A stretch of DNA of 64,000 nt from Anaspis maculata (GCA_949128115.1 OX421965.1:34033681-34097680), one strand, 5' to 3'. Positions 11,025-23,977 are shown, counted from the stretch's first letter. Made by a program: numbers and translations. Notes: generated by a model from the sequence alone, not told the origin.

Positions 11025-12201
11025 CCAATTTCCAGCAACTATCTATGGGAGCCCACTCAGCGGTCCACAGAGAAGTCAGTCCACAGCTCAAACGTCTCAC
11101 CATCCCACCGGAAAAAGTCCACAACTCATTTATCCCCGAGTTCTCCCACCGCGAGAACATACGCTGCTAAAACGATCCATCGGAAAAAGGTCCACCATGC
11201 ATTTATCCCCGAATTCTGGCACCGCAATGACATCCACTGCTCAAACGGTCCACCGGAAAAAGGTCCACCACGCATTTATCCCCGAGTCTTCACACCGATA
11301 AATCATCCTTCGGCTCAAATGTGCCCCCGGAAAATAGTCCACCGCTCATTTAGCCACTGTCATATGCCGCCTAGACCCATAGTCCCATAGACATTTCAAA
11401 ACTAGTCAATGGTCTGTTAAATGTATGTTTGGTTGCATAATTGGGCTGTGATTCAGCCCGCGAACGGCCTATGGCGACCAGAAACACAGCCCGCAAACTT
11501 CATCTAGTTTTCCCAAGGAATTCTTCCATGTCTGTAGTGTGTTTCTTAATAAATATCGATGTTCTTCTGTCTATACACTACTTTATAAAATCGTTGTCTA
11601 TTTTTCGACCAATATATATTTCGAGCTGATGGCGCTCATCTTCAGGGTTTTTTTGTTTTTAGATTTTTGAAGTTAAACTGACAATTATTTTCCATCCTGA
11701 CATGAAACTTTTTTCAAAAATCTAAAAACAAAAAAACCCTGAAGATGAGCGCCATCAGCTCGAAATATATATTGGTCGAAAAATAGACAACGATTTTATA
11801 AAGTAGTGTATAGACAGAAGAACATCGATATTTATTCATCTAGTTTTGCAATGTCTATGGGCGAAGTCATCTGACAGTGGATAAATGCGTGATATACCTT
11901 TTTCCGATGGATTGTTTAAGCAGTGGATGTCTTCGCGGTGGTAAAACTCGGAGATAAATGAGTCGTGAACTTTTTTCCGGTGGGACGTTTGAGCACTTGA
12001 TTGGATATCTTCGCGGTGTCAGAACTCGGGGATAAATGCGTTGTGGACTTTTTTCCGGTGGATCAGTTTAGCAGTGGACGTCTTTGCGGTAGCAGAGCTC
12101 GGAGATAAATGTGTCGTGTACCTTTTTCTGGTGGGACGTTTGAGCTGTGGGCTGATTTTGCCGTGGACTGCTGAATATGGACCCCAATTCCTGAAAATTA
12201 C
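11025..12201. mobile_element. Compound foldback whose arms are tandem 73-bp units
   Basis: Left arm 11025-11405 and right arm 11843-12201 are diverged reverse complements. Each arm contains four units of about 73 bp, every unit carrying CCACCGGAAAAAGGTCCAC (or its complement) followed by ATTTATCCCCGAG. Left units start near 11105, 11177, 11250 and 11325; right units near 11898, 11970, 12049 and 12122. The arms meet at CATAGACATTNCAAAACTAG, and the loop between them holds a second, perfect hairpin. ORFs over the left arm (up to 124 codons) are repeat translations, not genes. Confidence 0.75.
11548..11836. repeat. Perfect 124-bp inverted repeat with 41-bp loop
   Basis: Bases 11548-11671 are, base for base, the reverse complement of 11713-11836. 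They begin AATAAATATCGATGTTC and end AGATTTTTGAA. The loop is 41 bp. Zero mismatches over 124 bp, against the much more diverged outer arms, indicates a recent insertion or ongoing gene conversion. A transcript across it would form a long double-stranded hairpin. Confidence 0.95.
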
Positions 12202-15200
12202 AATCGGGCCGCGTTCCTGTTCCGTATTATGTGAATTGAAGCTTTCAGATGAAAATCAATGGTACCAAATTAAAGCTAGAGTCCAAATGGAAATCCTAAT
12301 GTAATCGGGTGAATAATAATAAGTGAAGTTGAGGAAACTTCCTTAGGTAGCCAATATCTGATGGAGTTGGTTGGATTACATAGGCGAGAGCCAAGAGCGA
12401 GCGTGAGTGCACTGTATTGAGAGATCTTCTCATCATGAAACTTGTCCATTTCTTGCAAATACGAGTATGTGTCTCTTCTATACTTGCTTGCTGTTTCAGT
12501 GTTAGCTAAATAAGGTAGTACTCACTACTCGGTAATGAAGCAGGAGCGGCTGGAGCATTTTTTCTTCAGTTGTCACCATTAACTTAGCAGCATTAGCGCA
12601 TAACGACTCACTGGTATAGAGGATATCCTTTATTGACCGCAGCAAATTTTCACTTCCAGGAAACTCACGTCGGATCACAATGACAAATGTCACGTTATGC
12701 ATAGCCCGTCCGACAACCAGCTGTCAAGAAGTAGCATTAAAATAACAAGCATTTTTTACATTTTTACTTATGTTCAAGAAAGTATACTAGCGGATTTTAA
12801 CATTTCAAGTCTTCTTTCCAGTGGAAGAACTGGAAGATTCTGATGATTTTTATTTATTTCGGTTTAACAATGGACACTTTGAAACTTTGGAAGCGGTGTC
12901 GTACTGACAGACGCTTGACTTTTATGACACTGAAAGGCATTGCTACCTCTAGAATTTTCTAATTTCTCTCAAATATTCTCGCCAAAATAGATGAGATACG
13001 CCGCCATCTTGAATGCTATATTAGAATCATGACACTTGTAATCTACTCTTGCCTTGTTTACATTATTATATAGACTTTCTCATTTTAAAACAAGATTTTA
13101 TGGTTTCGCAGCCATCTTGCTTTTCTTGTTTTTACATGCTTTCACTCTGTCAATAAAAAATCACAAATAAACTGCATCGGCTCACCAATTTTGCTCAAGA
13201 AGTGTCAGTTACATGACATGCTGTCATTAGATTAATTTCGATGAATTTTAATTGCGGGATGGGTTATGTATGTAGCTCCCTATGTTCATTTTTGTTGATG
13301 AAAAACGCTACGAGAGACTCAAAAAGCTTTCGCGCACATACTTACTTTCTATTTCTTGTATACACAAAACTACAAACTGTGTTCTGTTTGTTGTGTTGCC
13401 ATTTTGCACTGACTCTTGTTTGTTGTGAGCCCCCATAAAATGTCAAACAAACTTCAACCGCCATGTTGTGACGTCATCACTTCTCAGGTCTGTAGGCGAT
13501 TTACATTTGAAAATCTGGTGTAGAGCTTGGTACTTGATCGTGCAGGAGTTTTTTGAGAGGACCACATACTGGGACGACTAGTAGTCTAGGTAGGCACTAG
13601 TAGATAGGTACCTGCAATACCCACATCAATGACATGAAATTTGACAAGTAGGAATAATGTGGGAGGGGGTCTGCTTTTGTGACCCCTATTTGATCTTATG
13701 AATAGCGTATTTAGCAGGCTACTAGTAGATCCAGTTCGAGAGGTGAGGGGCTGGAAGACTGCGCTACCAGCAATGAATTGCATTGCAGTTGTGGTGGTAA
13801 AATTGCGACCGACCTTCCGCAGACAGATGCAAGCATGGTATGCTGCTTTGCCAGCAGATCACGCCCCTGCCTTTCCTACCATTTAGTGCCTGCTGATTGA
13901 TCCCCCAATCCCCAATGGTTTACAAAGCGAGCCTCAATCTGGATCTTGACACTGGGGACACAACAAACGTTCGCGAACCAATTACAAGAGTAGCAAACTG
14001 TAGAATATACATAGAATGCGGATCTCCATGTGAGGCCAAGTAGAACATTTTTAGAAAAAAGAGACCTGGCGACGCTACCAGCCCAAGGTGACCTTTTCTG
14101 GCGTGCCTACAGTTGGTGTCTGCGGAGAACTCGGTCCACACTCCACAGTCACTGTTGCTGTTCCTTGGGTGAAAGCTAAGGATGATGCAGAAAAAGGTCT
14201 GCCACGACGCTGGTCATCGATGTAAGGCTCAATAAAGAGCCTGCGTTGTCCCAAGGTTTCGCAGGAACAAAAAAATTGCGGCAGCGCATTGACAAGACAG
14301 CAAAGTGACAGTTTTGACGTGTCTTCAATTAACGTGACAGCTGACATTGCCTGACGGCAACTTAGACATCTTCAATCAATTGATTCCCTTAATCTTTCTA
14401 CACGAACGGGCCATTTTCCCCAATAAGGTCAATCGCCTATAGACATGGACTGTCTACCATACACTATCGCGTAACGCTTGACTTGAAAGCTGTGATATGA
14501 CTGGAGGGCGCCATGATCTGTTGATACTCGGTATTTGAAGAAAACTGAAAATTTCCAAGAATTTTGGCACTTGGTTTCTGTCAAGTCCCCGTCTTTTTAG
14601 TATAAATTCTCAGAATATTGTTGACAACATTTGGAGTTCTAATTTCTTCCGTATTTTCTACGCATTCGCCACAAAGGAAAAAGGACAAGGAACACTTTGT
14701 AAACAAAAACTTTCTCTACCGACTGTTTTCTTGCGCTGAATCAAGTTGAGCTGTCTCTCATTTTAGTCTCATTCCACGAAGTAGCTTTAATTTCAGCTTC
14801 TCCGAGCACACAATCAACGTTGATATTTTTTTCAAATTAAAGCACATTCCTCGGCAAATTCCCACCATTTTTTCTGGCTGATTCACTCGGTTTCTGCCTC
14901 GAGCATTCAATTCAATGATTGCATTACTGGAAAGCGTTTGTTACTACTCCATGAACTGAATTTCATCATCACTGAATAACAGCCGCACGCCCCCGAAAAA
15001 ACAATTTTCTTGTGCTCCTTGCCAGAAGGCGAATTTTTCGCCTCCTGTTTTTAACCCCAATAATGGAAAAATGATGTTGGCACGCGTGTATATCTTCTCC
15101 TGGCGCATACCATTTTCAAAATTAAAAATAACACAACACACGAATATGCGAAAAAAAGACGTACGCCCATCGATTTTCTGCGGGCTGGTCACTAGGGATT

Positions 15201-16940
15201 GTCTCAATCACCAATTGATCAGAAAAAAAAAACAGCTACCAGCGACATACGTATAAAAAAAACATGGACGAAGCTTTGAAATTTTATGTAGCTATATGGG
15301 AAGTTGGAAAGCTACATTTGTTGTCATTTGAAGAGAGCATGAAAGACTCTCAGAAGAAGCCATGAACCCGAGTCTTTTTTTTTTGAATAATTATTTGGAT
15401 ACCTATTGGCCACAGAAATGGGCGCATGCTTTCTTGAATGGAAACGTCTTGATATGTTTACGCAATTTTACTAATTATCCTCTGTTTTTTTTTCAGGTGA
15501 GCTGTCTTTTTCATCCACTAATAATTATTCTGGCTCTCTTCGGTAAGTCACTCACTGTATATAACGTATTATAACAGTAACGATTTGTCGGTGTTTATTG
15601 ATGGCAGAGTGTTCACCTCGAACCGAAAACGCGCAGCAATTAGAGGGAAGAAGCTCCTGGAACAATTAGGCATCAAAATAAGAAATTACTCGAACCGTTC
15701 AAGAGAATCATCATCATCATCGTTTAATTAAATTCTTCACAAATAATGTCCATTAAGTGAATTACAACGACTTTAATAATTATTAGGTTTAGCAAGCAAT
15801 CATCGTCACAATGACCTTATGCCGTACATAGGGGCGAAAGCTGCACGGCCTTTGGACTCTCATTGTTGTACTCGTATATCTTCAATGTTTCAATTCCGTT
15901 ATATTGGAATTGTACATGGCATAGACAACGAGAGTGTGGTATGTAATTAATTAACGGATGATTGATGAAAAACGGCTTCCATTTTATCCTGTTTTTGTGC
16001 TGATATAAAGTTAGGGCTGGAAGCTCAACGCAGTAATCGAGGCAGTGGTAGAGTGTGGAATGTACCTATAAAGTTCACCAGGGCAACTGGAACAAGTGTC
16101 AAGATCGAAATATTTTTTAGTTAGATGTTCCTTACTCTCTGATGCACATTCAGCTCCCTTGAAGTAGGTATCTTTGTATTTGCAAAAGTATGAATTTTAT
16201 CTTGAAAATAAACTAGAATCTAATATTGTTCCAGACGAGAACACAAATTAGGGAAAGCTGCTGTGGATTCGATGAAACATGGATAAATGGACTGCCCAAG
16301 TGAATTTTATTTTAGTTGCCAGCAAAGTTCAAGTGAATTTGTCTCTTTTCTCATAACACCTGACACAACGAGACTAACAGAATGACAAAATGACACACAA
16401 ACAAAACAAGGAAAATCAAGAAAATCAGTGACGGATTCAAAACCAGACACCCAGGTGAAGAGCTCGTCAAAGGAACCCCTGTGTATGTTCTGTGTCTTCC
16501 CAACAAAATTATAAAAGAACTTGTGCAGAGATCGTTAACATTTCTGCTAAAGCTCACCGGATCCCCCTCCCCCCCCCTCTCGCGCAATGTGGAGTTACGC
16601 TTCGCTTCGCTTGTTTCGCTTCGCCATACGCCACTCCATCACAAACACACACATACAAAACTAAAGAACATTAGTAGATAATATACAAAACCATAAGTTG
16701 AATACTACCATCAACTACAGTGTTCACTACCATCAACTAAAGTATCAACTAAAGTATTTATGTTGCGTCCCCACGGTACACGAGACGCTGAAACAGAATT
16801 TCTAAACCCAGGAGATAATTTTGTCTTGCTAAAGTTGCAACCTACTTTACAATTATCGGTCGCGTAAACAAAGACTAGGCAGTTGCCTCTGCTCTGGAAA
16901 ATAACATAATTACAAAAATAACCAAAATACCGAACAAAAT
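12202..16940. other. Intergenic, no gene seen
   Basis: About 4.7 kb of AT-rich sequence with only short ORFs. Bases 12847-12904 (TTTAACAATGGACACTTTG and GGAAGCGGTGTC) resemble 24256-24295, marking a dispersed repeat. A short ACCATCAACTA direct repeat lies at about 16707-16760. Nothing else was recognised. Confidence 0.4.
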
Positions 16941-17185
16941 CATGGCAGATAATTTGAGGGTTTCTGAGCTAATCAGGAAGACTGGAGATAATGGCAGATT
17001 GTTTGAGAGTTTCTGAGCAAATGAAGAAGATTTGAGATATGACAGATAATTTGAGAGTTTCTGAGTAAATTAGACAGACTTGAAATATTGGCAGATAATT
17101 TGAGAGTTTTTGAGCAAATTAGAGAGACCTGGAATAATAACAGATAATTTGAGACTTCTGAACGAATTTAGGAGACTCAGAACTG
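16941..17185. repeat. Tandem repeat, about 49-bp unit, five copies
   Basis: The phrase GGCAGATAATTTGAGAGTTTCTGAG recurs with variation; its CAGAT core starts at 16946, 16995, 17043, 17092 and 17141 (spacing 48-49 bp). Copies differ by a few substitutions and short indels. No reading frame stays open through it, so it is a non-coding minisatellite. Confidence 0.85.
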
Positions 17186-18185
17186 ACAAGGGGTTTAAAG
17201 TTGATTTGGTCTTGGAGTATTTTGTAGAACATACTAAATTCCGAGCAACAGCAATGGCCTGTCACCTCCTTTAAGTGATCCAATCTCTATCCTCGTCATT
17301 CTTGATTCCCGGTCTCACCTCTCCAGCAATTCCCTAGGACCCCACAGAATAAATGAATACACTCACGTTGGACGAGAGGGATGATGTCTCTTGAGTTCGA
17401 CTTTAACACATACAAAAATATACAAACTACGAACATTTTATTTGATGTCGCGAAATTCATCAAGGCCCTTTCATTCTCGCTAGCGATATTTCGATAAGCA
17501 TCAACTAAGTGAAATGCAGTCCGCTGTTCTGATTTCAAATAATGAGACTTAAGAGGCACATAGTGACACGGATATAAATTAATGAATCAAGCGGATCAAA
17601 ATAATGACATAAAATCTCAAGTTAAACAGATAATCCCAATCAACATTACAAACAAAACAGTGACGGTATGATAAAGTACCCAAAATTGCAAGTTATTATC
17701 AACACAGTACAAACAATTCTAAAAACATGGGAGCATCTCCGTCTTGTAAAACATCGGAAATTCAAACAAAATGGTGGCCAGAAAACCATGTACAAAGCTG
17801 AGAATATTTGGGACCTGAATAAATGGATATAACAATGAATAAAACAGACTTACCTCATTGTAGGTACCTACACACATTACAGGCACATTAAAACATTGTG
17901 GATTTCGACCACGTCCGACACTAGTCGAGGCTGGGTTCGATCTCCCTGTTTTTGTATCGAGGCGTCGAGGCTGGGTTGGATCCCTCTGTATCTTTGTATT
18001 TAGGCCGCAAGCAATCCTTTTGGCTGTTTTTGTACTTCCAGCAGGTATTGAAAACCGCTTGCTTCCGACACCCTCACATTCACACCCTTGCATCATTGGC
18101 GACCTAGTCCAGCTTTGAAATTCTACCATTTGCTCTTTTATTTGCGTGTACCTATGCGACTTCGAGAAAGCGACGAATTTTTGCT
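17186..18185. other. Intergenic with a 40-bp duplication at 17924-17999; no gene seen
   Basis: GTCGAGGCTGGGTT(C/G)GATC begins at 17924 and again at 17964, a two-copy 40-bp tandem. A minus-strand ORF of 174 codons (17719-18243) crosses this duplication and the left end of the piggyBac element, so it is judged accidental. Confidence 0.5.
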
Positions 18186-18425
18186 TTAACCCTTTAAGGC
18201 GCAAAATTATTCTGAAGCTTTTCGCACGGAAAAGATGTGGCAATCCAATAAGTAAGACCTAAGGAACTTCTCAAATAGAAGAAAATAATTTTACATCCCT
18301 TAGTTTTTTCAAAAAACGCCGGTCGACCGTTGTACCAGTGATCAACGAGAGTTAAATATATCACGTAAGTTCACTGGTACAAGGGTTGTACCACTTCTTT
18401 TACCGGTTCAAAAAAATGCCCTTTT

Positions 18426-18431
18426 TTTATT
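18426..18431 (-). terminator. Possible poly(A) signal of the piggyBac transposase
   Basis: AATAAA-type hexamer on the minus strand about 145 nt past the transposase stop codon and still inside the element. Position is consistent; use is inferred. Confidence 0.4.
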
Positions 18432-18576
18432 TGTTTTTAAGGTATACCAGAAACTAACCAGTATGTACTCTTGACCAGCAGTGTCACTGTTTATAATATA
18501 TAACAAAAAAACAATAATACAAATTCTTTGATAAATGAAAACTCTAAAAACCAACTCAAAAAAAATTATAAAAAAG

Positions 18577-18978
18577 TCAAACATTTGTGTGGTATGGCAA
18601 AAAACAAGGGATGCACAAGGCCACTTTACACTGGGCACATTGTGTCTCGCTTCTACTCTGTCGGCAAACTTTTGAACATTGCTGGCACCGCCGACGAGTT
18701 GTTCTCTCTGGCAGGTGAGAAATGTTCGACAAAAACACTGGAGCCAATGGTGGTCCTAGTCTTTTTCGGTCCGAAAAATCTCTGATGAGTTCGTTGGCAA
18801 GAATGGAACGGAATTTCATATGGCACAGCGGCTTTTTTCTCGGATGAAGGTTCTTCATTGTTTCTCTATACAGAATGTACGAGTTTACGATAGTGGCGTC
18901 AACAAAATAATAAAAGAGCTTGAGCCACCATCTTCGGCTCTTCCAACAAATGCCGTAAGCCTCCATTCTCTTTTTCAT
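18577..18978 (-). pseudogene. piggyBac transposase, C-terminal fragment (133 aa)
   Basis: Only the last 133 residues of a transposase that is normally near 550-600 aa remain. Residues 14-40 (RRWWLKLFYYFVDATIVNSY) match the conserved block just after the catalytic core. About residues 50-65 (KKPLCHMKFRSILANELI) are the following helix. Residues 98-130 form the terminal cysteine-rich domain, with CxxC, CxxC, CxxxC and a final YH (core RRCQQCSKVCRQS and CAQCKVALCIPCF). The three catalytic aspartates lie upstream and are absent. The reading frame itself is clean, which suggests a fairly recent internal deletion rather than slow decay. The fragment cannot catalyse transposition; a retained DNA-binding role for the cysteine-rich tail is conceivable but unsupported. 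Confidence 0.9.
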
Positions 18979-18998
18979 TTACTGCCATAAGTACTGCC

Positions 18999-19085
18999 CA
19001 GGTACTGCCTAGTAGGTAGTGCTCTAGTACCTACTGCCTAGTACTGCTCAAGTACTGCCCATTACCCCAAGTACTGCCTACGATG
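18999..19085. repeat. AGTACTGCC-type minisatellite inside the piggyBac element
   Basis: GTACTGCC, GTACTGCCTAG, CTACTGCCTAGTACTGCTCAAG and AAGTACTGCC recur at irregular 9-20 bp spacing. The array sits exactly at the point where the transposase reading frame is lost, so it probably arose at or after the internal deletion. Confidence 0.65.
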
Positions 19086-19733
19086 TTGTACGAGTATTGC
19101 CGACAGTGAGATACCCCTCGTATCTACTTCAATGTTACGAGCATGTCACCATTTTTGTTGATATTCTAAGTTCATGTAATCAGATTTACTGAGCGCACAG
19201 CGCTATAGCGGCAAAGTTATGTTTTTTAGGTAGAGTGGACATTTGGCATTGATGTGAAATGGTCCAATTTTGCAAAAAATATGAAGAACCTTGCTTATTT
19301 AATTTTTTGAAAATGTCACATTTGAGGTTAGATTTACCAATACTCTGCAATCATCATAATTTCTCAGTTGTCCTTTGTCACGCATGCAATTTATTCCGAA
19401 AATAAGTTAGTGCAATATATATTTTCTTGTATTTACCAAAAGTTTTCCCTTTTTTTCTCTCGAGCAGTCAGCTGTTGTTGTTAGTTGCACACAATGTCTC
19501 GTCGCTAAAGGAAAGTCATATTGCGCGTAGCTCCCTGGTACATGTGCTGTACCACACACCTAGTTTTTTTTTATTTAGCAGGTACCAGAGTAGAATATCC
19601 TGATGAAAATTCAAAGGCTGCTAGGATTAGTTACAAGTAACGTGTTAAACATGCATTGGATGAAGCTAAGATGTTATTTCAATTTTTTTGTGGGCCGGTA
19701 CAAGGGCTGTACCAGTGATACTTAAAGGGTTAA

Positions 19734-22589
19734 TAATAATTATGAAAAAGTCCGTTACCCTACAGATTGTTCTAGTCATTTGCAGTAACTACACAGTCAA
19801 GCAATATCTTTCAGGTTTAAACGTCATGTCCCAATCAATGCCAAAGTTGCCATCGTCTTCGCCTTTCTCCTTACTTTGCAACTTTTGCTGAGTGTTAAAC
19901 ATCTACAAAGCAGGCTGTCAAATTTCCACTGACGTCAACCAAATGTCACGGAAACGTCAAGTGTCAGCTGGTAGGCAGTGTAGGCTCCTGTAGTTGCCGG
20001 GTCGCCGCGTTTCGTTTTTATCGCTCTTCGGGAAGTAGAAAGCATATTTTCGAGCATATTTCATTGCGTTTCGCGTGAGCCACGAAAAATAGGCAATTGA
20101 TTCGGGCCTCCCCTTGGATTAAATTCGCTCTAAATCACCGCCGTCATTTATATATTTAGAACATATATCTGATTTAACCAGCAAACGGTTAACTAAACAA
20201 AATCGATTTTATGACATACACAAATGACGTTTCGTGTCACATTACTCAATCAAACTATTTGATTAATCACTTTTCTGTTCAATCCATCACAGAACGAGAA
20301 ATACACAATAAACAATTAATCTCGCTGCTGGTTTGTCGTCGACTGGCCTACCCCTTTTTACGTTGGTGCCGCACAACCACCACACATACAACATTGGCAA
20401 TAATGATGATGTTTGCGTGTAACGTCGCTTTCTCCTCCACACTTCTCTCATTAAAACATTCATCCAATTTGTTCTGAAAAGGAGGCCCTCTGGAGCGGAG
20501 GGCTGAGCGCTCAGCTTTGTGCTGAGGAATATACATTTTACAATCACAAAGCCAATGATAAAAGTGAGAGAGCTCTATCATTATCGTCCTCGTTAACATG
20601 ACAACCTTAAGAGGTGGTCCTTACATATTAAATATAATCCTCTTTGCATTAATAATGGCCTGGCATTAAACACTTCAGAATCCATCCATTCAGCAGTCAA
20701 CATTAACGGATTAATATCTGGGAAGCTCTCTTGCGCTCTGCTCTCGGAAGCTCTAATTTGTGTTCTGTAACGGCTTTGAGCGTCGCGACGCCCTGCGTCG
20801 GCGGCGTTTGCGTCCGTCTTCGCGTATACATAACAGACAACAAGCACACCCCAATAATTAATATATTTTGTTGTTGGGTAGCTCCAGTGGGTGATAGTTT
20901 GTGATGTCTGAACAACAATGCACTTTCGGGTGCTCGGAGGCGGATCTCAATTGCAAATTTCGACGTTGCTGCGGCTGGAAAATTTTAATTTCAAATTCGA
21001 AGGGATTTTCTGTGTTCTGTGTTCCTCCTCATGTCGGGAGCGTGGTGTGCTAGTTCGATCGTTTCTGGGATGAGTCAGCGAGCGGAGGTGAGCGGGGTAT
21101 GTAAATGCACGAGTTTTGCATTTGTAAACACGGATTATTGCAGTGTAAATTGGACTAGTCATCACTATAAGAGCGATGTTTCAAATTTGGAATTACGAGC
21201 TTTCGTACAAGCACTGTCGCTTTTATCCCAACGTTTTTATTGTGTAGATTAGATCATACCGTTTGATGACCAACAATGACATGTAATGTGGTCAGTTTTG
21301 TTTGCACAATAAACTTGTGTAAACTCGCAACAAATATCAACTTGTTCAATAACAAGTTTAACTAGGTAGGTACACAAAACTCGATCGGTGTCAAATGTTG
21401 TTGGGATGTAGGATGGAAAAGCACTAGGACTCGGGGCTGTTCTAAATCTTGCAAGGTGCATGTTAACTCAGTTAGACAGAGAGCCGAGGTATAGAGGATT
21501 CATAGATACAGAGAAAGATATCATGCTCCATTGCACGCCTATACGAAATACAGAATAGCCAGTTGAAATGAATGTAGTAGAATTGCCAATTGCCAATTGC
21601 AAACACTGTGCGCAAAAGTGAAAATATCGGCACTAGTGCCTTTTGCTTTCGCTTTTCAATGCCAAATATAGTTCCATGGCGGACGATCTTCCATTATCCA
21701 GCATTTGGGAGATGTCTCTGGGCCACATGCTTCCCTGGGCATGCCACTGATGCCTCTTCGCCCTCAGTGGGTGGTCGTTGCTCAAAGTCAAGACTCAAGA
21801 ACTTTCATCAGCAATGAATAATAATAGGAATGAAACAAATCGCGTGAAAATGTTGGCTGAATCCGTGACATTCAAATCAAAAGGTATTGGAATAATTTAG
21901 TTTCAGTAACTAGGTAAATCTGGACAGAATATCTAAAAATCCCTAGAAACTGTCAATGTCGAGCAGCGTTGCCGGTTGTTGTGAGACTTCTCAAAATTGG
22001 AGGGACTTCATCTGGTTTTCTGTAATTCCATTTCATTTACGTAACAATGGAGAAGTGGCACTACAACATTTGAAAATACACATTAGAAAATAGTATATCA
22101 GTAAGTAGTATCGGTAAGTGACGCCTTCTGACATTAGTATTTTGATATTTCGATTGTCAATGAGCAGGCGTCGGACAGGGAAAGTAGGTCGATCGAAGAA
22201 AAAATAGTGTACACAACTCGCAAAAAAGTGTTTTCTCTTGCATTCGTGTGATTACCAATTCTTCGCAATTCGCAATTCTTTACACTCATGCGAAAAGTAT
22301 CACTTTCGTTGCTTGTTATGTAATATACTATTTCTGAACAATTGTTTCCGTAGTTTCTGAATATGTCAAGTATGGTTTAATATTTCGTGTCATATAGAGG
22401 CTGTTGCAATTTTTTTGCGTTGTTTAGAAACACCCTGTATTTCATTACAACAATCGATAAACATTGACATCTTTATTCCAAAAATATATGACACTTCTGA
22501 ATTTTTTATTAAAAAAAACATTTTTTCTGATAATGTCCTGACCTCAGTCACTTATAAAACCTTCTAGTGGGAGCGGTACGCAAAAGCAT
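19734..22589. other. Intergenic, no gene seen
   Basis: No supported coding region. Bases 19960-21120 are somewhat richer in GC and CpG than their surroundings, with short open frames on both strands (up to 96 codons), but none has recognisable similarity or a convincing start context. It could contain untranslated exons of a neighbouring gene. Confidence 0.4.
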
Positions 22590-23977
22590 ACCGCATTTTG
22601 GAGTGCAGTAACGAGATTTTGCATGGGCGTACTTTATACCGAGACAAGCGATTTAACCCGCAGCACTCGATCTTTTGTCCCTTAGGGGGCCAATGGGGGC
22701 CCTCCAAATTTTCAAGATGCAAGAACTTTCACAAAATGATCGTTGAGTATCGTCACGTATGTCATAAGTGAAGCTTACGGGTCTATTGAAAATGTTTTCA
22801 TCAATTGTCGTCGTGTCCGATTCATTCTTCACACTTGAAAAAAAAATTCTTTGGCAGAGGTCAAAAAAACTGTTTTTATTTTTTCTTCTATGCAAGGAAA
22901 CGATAAACTCATATGTTCAGTTGCGTTTCCAACTGAATCGCGTTCCTTAAGCCCAAATATGAAGACAATTTTTTCGCAATATCATTTTCCCAAGAAGAGG
23001 TGACCTTTTCAGTACACTTTTTTCAACAGCATTTTTTTCAATGTTCCTACTAGATAAGATTGTCAATTTTTGCAGATATGAGAAGCTTGAACTCTTTTCT
23101 TAGTAATTTCCATGCAACATGACTTCAAAACGCACAAGAGGGCCCTAAAACTTTTTTTTTTTCTGGGCCGTCAAATTCTTGGCATGTTGATTTTGACGTA
23201 GGGGAGACGCGCAAATAAATGAGATCTGGTCCAGGCGATTGAGTTCTACCGGAAAATATACCTACTTATACCTAACGACTCTGCGTTTTGTTGTAATGCA
23301 ATAAAACTCAGCATGGAAGAACATTTTCTGTTGAAACCAAATCGCCTGCCCCTGCAGCCTGGATTGAATATTGGTTCGCGTCTCTCCTACTATAAAATCA
23401 AAATATCGTGAGTTGGACGGCTCAGCTTCCTTGGGCGATTTAGATCTTGTTGCTTCGCAACTACCAAGAAAAGAGTTCGAGGTGTCCATTCCTGCTATAA
23501 TTACGAGTGATATCCAGTGGGGACATAGGAAGAAATGCTCTTGGAAAAGATGTACTGAAGAGGTCACCACTTCTTTGAAAAATACCATTACAAGAAAAAT
23601 TTCTTCATAATTAGGTTTAGGGAATGCAATTTAGTTGGGAACGCAACAGAACCTATGAATTTATCGTTTCCTTGCATAGAAGAAAAAATAAAAACAGTTT
23701 TTTTGACCTCTGCCAAAGTTTCTTCTTTTCAAGTGTGAAGAATGAATCGGACACGACGACAATTGATGGAAACATTTTCAATAGACCCGTAAGCTTCACT
23801 TATGACATACATGACGATACTCAATGATCATCATGTGAAAGTTCTTGCATCTTGAAATTTTGGAGGGCCCCCATTGGCCCCCTAAGGGACAAAATATCGA
23901 GTGCTGCGGGTCAAATCGCTTGTCTCGGTATAAAGTTTGCCCATGCAAAATCTCGTTACTGCACTATGAAGTGCGGT
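22590..23977. mobile_element. Foldback element with about 358-bp arms
   Basis: Left arm 22590-22947 (ACCGCA, AGTGCAGTAACGAGATTTTGC) and right arm 23621-23977 are imperfect reverse complements, sharing GACACGACGACAATTGATG, GTTCTTGCATCTTGAA and GGGCCCCCATTGGCCCCCTA. The 670-bp interior has no transposase-like ORF (23262-23588 minus is not recognisable). Clear target duplications were not found. Short ORFs such as 22653-22895 and 23624-23827 are the same arm translated twice. Confidence 0.8.

Larger units (their letters stand above)
18190..19729 (-). mobile_element. Deleted piggyBac-family transposon with TTAA duplications
   Basis: The ends read CCCTTTAAGGCGC (left) and, in reverse complement, CCCTTTAAGTATCACTGG (right), directly flanked by TTAA at 18186-18189 and 19730-19733, the fixed piggyBac target. 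Sub-terminal motifs TGTACCAGTGAT and GGTACAAGG(G)NTGTACC occur near both ends in inverted order, as expected for transposase-binding repeats. The transposase reads on the minus strand, so the 5' end is on the right. At 1.54 kb it is shorter than an autonomous copy; most of the transposase gene is missing and an AGTACTGCC-type minisatellite (about 19000-19085) lies where it should continue. Confidence 0.9.

Noticed and set aside
11011..11390. Overlapping ORFs of 67, 96 and 124 codons in three frames
   Set aside because: All are translations of the 73-bp repeat units; simultaneous openness in all frames argues against coding.
17719..18243. Minus ORF of 174 codons
   Set aside because: It crosses a 40-bp tandem duplication and runs into the end of the piggyBac element; no domain or coding-like pattern.
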